A stretch of 9,053 nucleotides of DNA, taken from contig MGLN01000092.1 in NCBI GenBank assembly GCA_001796045.1, forward strand, positions 2,943-11,995, written 5' to 3'. The position numbers and the translations under genes were made by a program. Numbering within the stretch: the first letter of the stretch is position 1; each line of letters starts with the position of its first letter. This DNA comes from Caulobacterales bacterium RIFOXYB1_FULL_67_16. Its GTDB lineage: Bacteria > Pseudomonadota > Alphaproteobacteria > Caulobacterales > Caulobacteraceae. The notes beneath the pieces were generated by a model. That model had not been told where the DNA came from and made no database searches. It saw nothing but the letters and a program-made list of their open reading frames with translations. Shown piece by piece: positions 6,157 to 9,053 of the stretch.

Positions 6157-6185
6157 AGTAAACGTCCGATCCGCGCTCGCGTCAA
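6157..6185 (-). promoter_or_regulatory. Promoter of the HU gene
   Basis: On the minus strand TTGACG (6180-6185), an exact match to the Caulobacter-type housekeeping -35 box, is followed after 17 bp by TTTACT (6157-6162), a moderate -10 match. Transcription would start near 6150, leaving a short leader that just contains the GGGGAGGG ribosome binding site. The -35 box abuts the T-tract of the lon terminator. Assigned by motif and spacing only. Confidence 0.6.
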
Positions 6186-6223
6186 AAGCGAAAACGCCGC
6201 CGACGGGCACGTCGGCGGCGTTT
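6184..6223 (-). terminator. Rho-independent terminator of lon
   Basis: A perfect 13-bp inverted repeat (6192-6204 and 6211-6223, core CGCCGCCGAC/GTCGGCGGCG) with a 6-nt loop lies 22 bp after the lon stop codon. On the minus strand the 3' arm runs into GTTTTCGCTTTT, giving an interrupted U-tract suited to intrinsic termination of the lon transcript. No comparable T-tract follows on the plus strand. Confidence 0.85.
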
Positions 6224-6245
6224 GGAGTGCGACTTTGGTCGCGGT

Positions 6246-8642
6246 TTAGTGGCTGACGGTCGCGGTCGCGCCCTCGACAGGAGGAACCGGCGACGGCAGG
6301 GGCTCGGCCGCCTCGTCCCATTCGACGGGCGTCAGGACGCCGACCAGAGCCCATTTCAGGGCCTCGTCCGCCGTCGAGATCGGGACGATCTCCAGCGCCG
6401 ACTTCACATTGTCGGGCACCTCGGCCAGGTCCTTCTCGTTCTCCTGCGGGATCAGCACCGTCTTGACGCCGGAACGCAGGGCCGCGAGCAGCTTCTCCTT
6501 CAGACCGCCGATGGCGGTGACCCGGCCGCGCAGGGTGATTTCGCCGGTCATGGCGATGTCCTTGCGGATCGGGATCCCCGTCAGGACCGAGACCATGGCC
6601 ACCGTCATGGCGACGCCGGCAGACGGACCATCCTTGGGCGTGGCGCCGTCCGGCACGTGTACGTGGATGTCGGTCTTCTCGAACACCGGCGGCTTGACGC
6701 CGAAGTCCAGGGCCCGCGAACGGACATAGGAGGCCGCCGCCGAGATCGACTCCTTCATCACATCCTTCAGATTGCCGGTCACGGTCATGCGGCCGCGGCC
6801 CGGCATCTTGATCGCCTCGATCGTGAGAATGTCGCCGCCGAACTCGGTCCAGGCCAGGCCGGTGACGATGCCGACCTGATCCTCCTCGTCCGTCTCGCCG
6901 TAGCGGAACTTCTTCACACCGGCGTATTCGGCCAGCTTGTCCGCATCGACGGTGATCGAGGCGACGCCGGTCTTGGCCATTTCGCGCACGGCCTTGCGGG
7001 CCAGGCCGCCCAGGGCCCGCTCCAGCGACCGCACCCCGGCCTCGCGGGTGTAGTAGCGGATCAGGTCGCGGATGGTCTCTTCCGGAACGATCAGTTCGCC
7101 GTCTTTCAGACCATGGTCCGTCATCTGCTTGGGCAGGACGTGACGCTTGGCGATCTCGACCTTCTCATCCTCGGTGTAGCCTGACACCCGGATGATCTCC
7201 ATCCGGTCCATCAGGGGCTGCGGCATGTTCAGGCTGTTCGCGGTCGTCACGAACATGACCTGGGACAGGTCGTAGTCCACCTCCAGATAGTGGTCGCCGA
7301 AGGTCGAGTTCTGGGCCGGGTCCAGCACCTCCAGCAGGGCCGAGGACGGGTCGCCGCGCCAATCCGCGCCCAGCTTGTCGATTTCGTCCAGCAGGACGAA
7401 GGCGTTGGTGGTCTTGGCCTTCTTCATCGACTGGATGATCTTGCCGGGCATGGAGCCGATATAGGTCCGGCGGTGGCCGCGGATCTCGCTCTCGTCGCGC
7501 ACGCCGCCCAGCGACATGCGGACATATTCACGGCCCGTGGCCTTGGCGATCGACTTGGCCAGAGAGGTCTTGCCGACGCCGGGAGGACCGACGAGGCACA
7601 GGATCGGCCCCTTCAGGCTGCCGGTGCGGGCCTGGACGGCCAGATATTCGATGATCCGTTCCTTGACCTTTTCCAGGCCGAAGTGGTCCTCCTCGAGGAT
7701 CTCCTCCGCCTTGACCAGGTCGATCGGCTTCTGCTTGGCCTTGCCCCACGGCACGGACAGCAGCCAGTCGAGATAGTTCCGGACCACGGTCGATTCCGCC
7801 GACATCGGCGACATGTTGCGGAGCTTCTTGACCTCGGCCTCGGCCTTGGTGCGAGCCTCCTTGGACAGGCGCGTCTTCCGGATGCGCTTCTCCAGGTCCA
7901 TGATCTCGTCGCGCGCGTCGTCGGTCTCGCCCAGCTCGCGCTGGATCGCCTTCATCTGCTCGTTCAGATAATATTCGCGCTGGGTCTTCTCCATCTGGCG
8001 CTTCACGCGCGAGCGGATCTTCTTCTCGACCTGCAGGACCGAGATTTCGCCCTCCATCAGGCCGTAGACCTTCTCCAGCCGCTTGGGCACGTCGATGGTT
8101 TCCAGCAGGCCCTGTTTGTCGGCGATCTTGACCGACAGATGGGCCGCCACCGAGTCCGCCAGCTTGGAGGCGTCGGTGATCTGGGGGATGGAGCTGAGGG
8201 CCTCGGGCGGGACCTTCTTGTTCAGCTTCACATAGTTTTCGAACTGCTCGACGACGGCGCGCAGCATGGCCTCGGCCTGGGCGGGTTCGCCCGGCTCGTC
8301 CTCAATCTCGACGGCCTCGGCCTCGAAATACTCCTGGCGGTCGGTGAAGCGGGTCAGACGCGCCCGGCCCTTGCCCTCGACCAGGACCTTGACCGTGCCG
8401 TCGGGCAGTTTCAGCAGCTGCAGCACGCTGGCGAGCACGCCGATGGGATAGATGGCGTCGGGCGAGGGTTCGTCGTCGACGCTGTTCTTCTGGGTGGCCA
8501 GAAGGATCTGCTTGTCGCCCTTCATGATCTCGTCGAGGGCCTTCACCGATTTCTCGCGGCCGACGAAGAGCGGCACGACCATGTGCGGAAAGACGACGAT
8601 GTCTCTCAACGGCAGGACGGGCAGGATCTTGGGTTCAGTCAT
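6246..8642 (-). CDS. lon: ATP-dependent AAA+ protease Lon (LonA type)
   Basis: A 798-residue cytosolic Lon protease, which forms a hexamer that unfolds and degrades misfolded and regulatory proteins; in Caulobacter, known targets include DnaA and the CcrM methyltransferase. The N-terminal substrate-binding domain (about 5-200, beginning ILPVLPLRDIVVFPHMVVPLF) is followed by a long helical/coiled-coil segment (about 200-290). The AAA+ module has Walker A GPPGVGKT at 352-359 and Walker B FVLLDEID at 415-422. The serine-lysine protease domain (about 590-775) has the catalytic S674 in PKDGPSAG and K717. A 20-residue Pro/Glu-rich tail ends the protein. The length is normal for the family. The start at 8642 has a GGGAG ribosome binding site 8 nt upstream. 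A longer open frame exists but would begin within or upstream of the promoter. lon is followed by a terminator and then the HU gene. Confidence 0.98.
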   Translation of the reverse strand: MTEPKILPVLPLRDIVVFPHMVVPLFVGREKSVKALDEIMKGDKQILLATQKNSVDDEPSPDAIYPIGVLASVLQLLKLPDGTVKVLVEGKGRARLTRFTDRQEYFEAEAVEIEDEPGEPAQAEAMLRAVVEQFENYVKLNKKVPPEALSSIPQITDASKLADSVAAHLSVKIADKQGLLETIDVPKRLEKVYGLMEGEISVLQVEKKIRSRVKRQMEKTQREYYLNEQMKAIQRELGETDDARDEIMDLEKRIRKTRLSKEARTKAEAEVKKLRNMSPMSAESTVVRNYLDWLLSVPWGKAKQKPIDLVKAEEILEEDHFGLEKVKERIIEYLAVQARTGSLKGPILCLVGPPGVGKTSLAKSIAKATGREYVRMSLGGVRDESEIRGHRRTYIGSMPGKIIQSMKKAKTTNAFVLLDEIDKLGADWRGDPSSALLEVLDPAQNSTFGDHYLEVDYDLSQVMFVTTANSLNMPQPLMDRMEIIRVSGYTEDEKVEIAKRHVLPKQMTDHGLKDGELIVPEETIRDLIRYYTREAGVRSLERALGGLARKAVREMAKTGVASITVDADKLAEYAGVKKFRYGETDEEDQVGIVTGLAWTEFGGDILTIEAIKMPGRGRMTVTGNLKDVMKESISAAASYVRSRALDFGVKPPVFEKTDIHVHVPDGATPKDGPSAGVAMTVAMVSVLTGIPIRKDIAMTGEITLRGRVTAIGGLKEKLLAALRSGVKTVLIPQENEKDLAEVPDNVKSALEIVPISTADEALKWALVGVLTPVEWDEAAEPLPSPVPPVEGATATVSH

Positions 8643-8650
8643 GATGCGTA

Positions 8651-8740
8651 CTCCCGGGCCATTGATCATCTCCGGCCCGCCGCCAAGGCCGGTCGGGCAA
8701 GAGGCCCGGTCGGCGCAGGACGGCCCGTCGATTCCGACGG
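8651..8740 (-). promoter_or_regulatory. Structured 5' leader of lon with three potential hairpins and the ribosome binding site
   Basis: Within the roughly 100-nt leader predicted from the upstream promoter, three inverted repeats can form in the mRNA. CCGTCG-GAAT-CGACGG (8725-8740) lies next to the expected 5' end. CGGGC-CTCTT-GCCCG is at 8694-8708. CGGGCC-(13 nt)-GGCCCG (8655-8679) has a 3' arm that shares its last G with the GGGAG ribosome binding site at 8651-8655. The pairings are seen directly in the sequence. A regulatory role, for example temperature-sensitive access to the ribosome binding site, is inference. Confidence 0.4.
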
Positions 8741-8751
8741 CGTTCGGATGA

Positions 8752-8781
8752 GTATGTGGTTTGAACGCGCCGCGGTTCAAG
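8752..8781 (-). promoter_or_regulatory. Sigma-32-like heat-shock promoter of lon
   Basis: On the minus strand CTTGAA (8776-8781) is followed after 16 bp by CCACATAC (8752-8759). This fits the RpoH consensus CTTGAA, N13-17, CCCCATNT with two mismatches in the -10 box. Transcription would start near 8745, about 100 nt before the lon ATG. lon is a known heat-shock gene in many proteobacteria, including Caulobacter, which supports the call. The spacer holds an inverted repeat TTGAAC-N8-GTTCAA (8761-8780). Confidence 0.65.
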
Positions 8782-9053
8782 CGTGACGGCGGAACCGCCC
8801 ACATTTGCGTGGCCCGGACGCATCGGGGGTTCCTTCTGGGACCTGGGGTTTGGGTGTGGGGTGTGGGGCGTAGGGCTTGGGTGAATTGGCTCTGTCTTCG
8901 CCATTGTCGGGGCGAAGTTCGGGGAGGGCTCGGGACGCCGGGGCTGCGCCCGGAGGGAATGTGTTTTTACCGTTTCGGCGCAGGCGTCGTCCCGAGAGGC
9001 CGTTTTCCACACGCGCTCCGGCTGGCGGCCCTCGTCTTCGAGCCTTGCCGGAT
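8782..9053. other. Region upstream of the lon promoter with no convincing gene
   Basis: Two overlapping minus-strand frames can be opened here, but they translate into low-complexity Pro/His/Arg peptides without family features or a good start, so I do not call a gene. A third minus-strand frame enters from the right edge and ends at a TAA (8967-8969); its 28 residues are basic and unrecognisable, so the tail of an upstream gene is possible but unsupported. The stretch holds a G-tract run (8845-8881) and a 7-bp inverted repeat CTTCGCC/GGCGAAG (8896-8917). I see no RNA gene, transposon end or att site. Confidence 0.5.
8845..8881 (+). other. Six-tract G-run with G-quadruplex potential
   Basis: The plus strand carries six runs of three or four G (8845-8848, 8852-8854, 8858-8861, 8865-8868, 8873-8875, 8879-8881) separated by loops of only 3 or 4 nt (TTT, TGT, TGT, CGTA, CTT). 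This satisfies the standard G3+N1-7 quadruplex rule with two spare tracts. It lies about 65 bp upstream of the lon -35 box. For lon transcription the G-rich strand is the template strand. Whether it folds in the cell is not known. Confidence 0.6.

Noticed and set aside
7290..8786. Long plus-strand open frame of 498 codons opposite lon
   Set aside because: It is fully antisense to lon, with low-complexity, Asp/Leu/Gln-rich translation. It is a by-product of codon bias.
8643..8804. N-terminal extension of Lon by 54 codons
   Set aside because: The frame is open, but the extension would be translated from the promoter region. The extra residues are unlike Lon, and a good ribosome binding site precedes the start at 8642.
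8635..9012. Minus-strand ORF of 125 codons upstream of and overlapping lon
   Set aside because: It has Pro/His repeats that merely translate the complement of the G-tract run, overlaps the lon promoter and start, and has no recognisable domain.
1..9053. CRISPR array, insertion sequence, phage or defence genes
   Set aside because: No regularly spaced direct repeats, transposase, integrase or nuclease motifs were found. All long genes are recognisable housekeeping or transport genes.

Overview
The window reads as a stretch of alphaproteobacterial chromosome, most probably Caulobacteraceae (Brevundimonas- or Caulobacter-like). The reasons are the strongly GC-rich composition, separate nuoC and nuoD genes, Lon catalytic residues at Ser674/Lys717 as I remember them for Caulobacter Lon, and a Caulobacter-style TTGACG promoter element. 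The genus is an inference from these features. No homology search was possible.

Positions 1-3920, minus strand: the promoter-proximal part of a respiratory complex I operon, in the order nuoA-nuoB-nuoC-nuoD-nuoE. All five genes overlap by 1 to 10 bases, so translation is probably coupled. nuoE is followed by a 93-residue two-helix membrane protein that I do not recognise. A second small ORF starts on an ATGA overlap with it and runs off the left edge. nuoF, the usual next gene, is not reached. A likely operon promoter lies about 45-70 bp upstream of nuoA.

Positions 3921-5736: a 205-bp divergent spacer, then an AbgT-family transporter on the plus strand. It has no evident functional link to its neighbours.

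Positions 5748-9053, minus strand: in transcription order these are lon (ATP-dependent AAA+ protease), a strong lon terminator, the gene for the nucleoid protein HU with its own promoter, and tRNA-Val(UAC). The tRNA converges on the transporter gene. The lon upstream region (8643-9053) has no convincing gene. It holds a sigma-32-like heat-shock promoter with a nested inverted repeat, a leader able to form several hairpins (one abutting the ribosome binding site), and, farther upstream, a run of six G-tracts with G-quadruplex potential.

Functionally this is housekeeping DNA: energy conservation (NDH-1), protein quality control (Lon), chromosome architecture (HU) and translation (tRNA). I see no CRISPR array, transposon, phage gene or defence system. 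The points most worth a second look are the two small nuo-embedded ORFs and the regulatory DNA upstream of lon.
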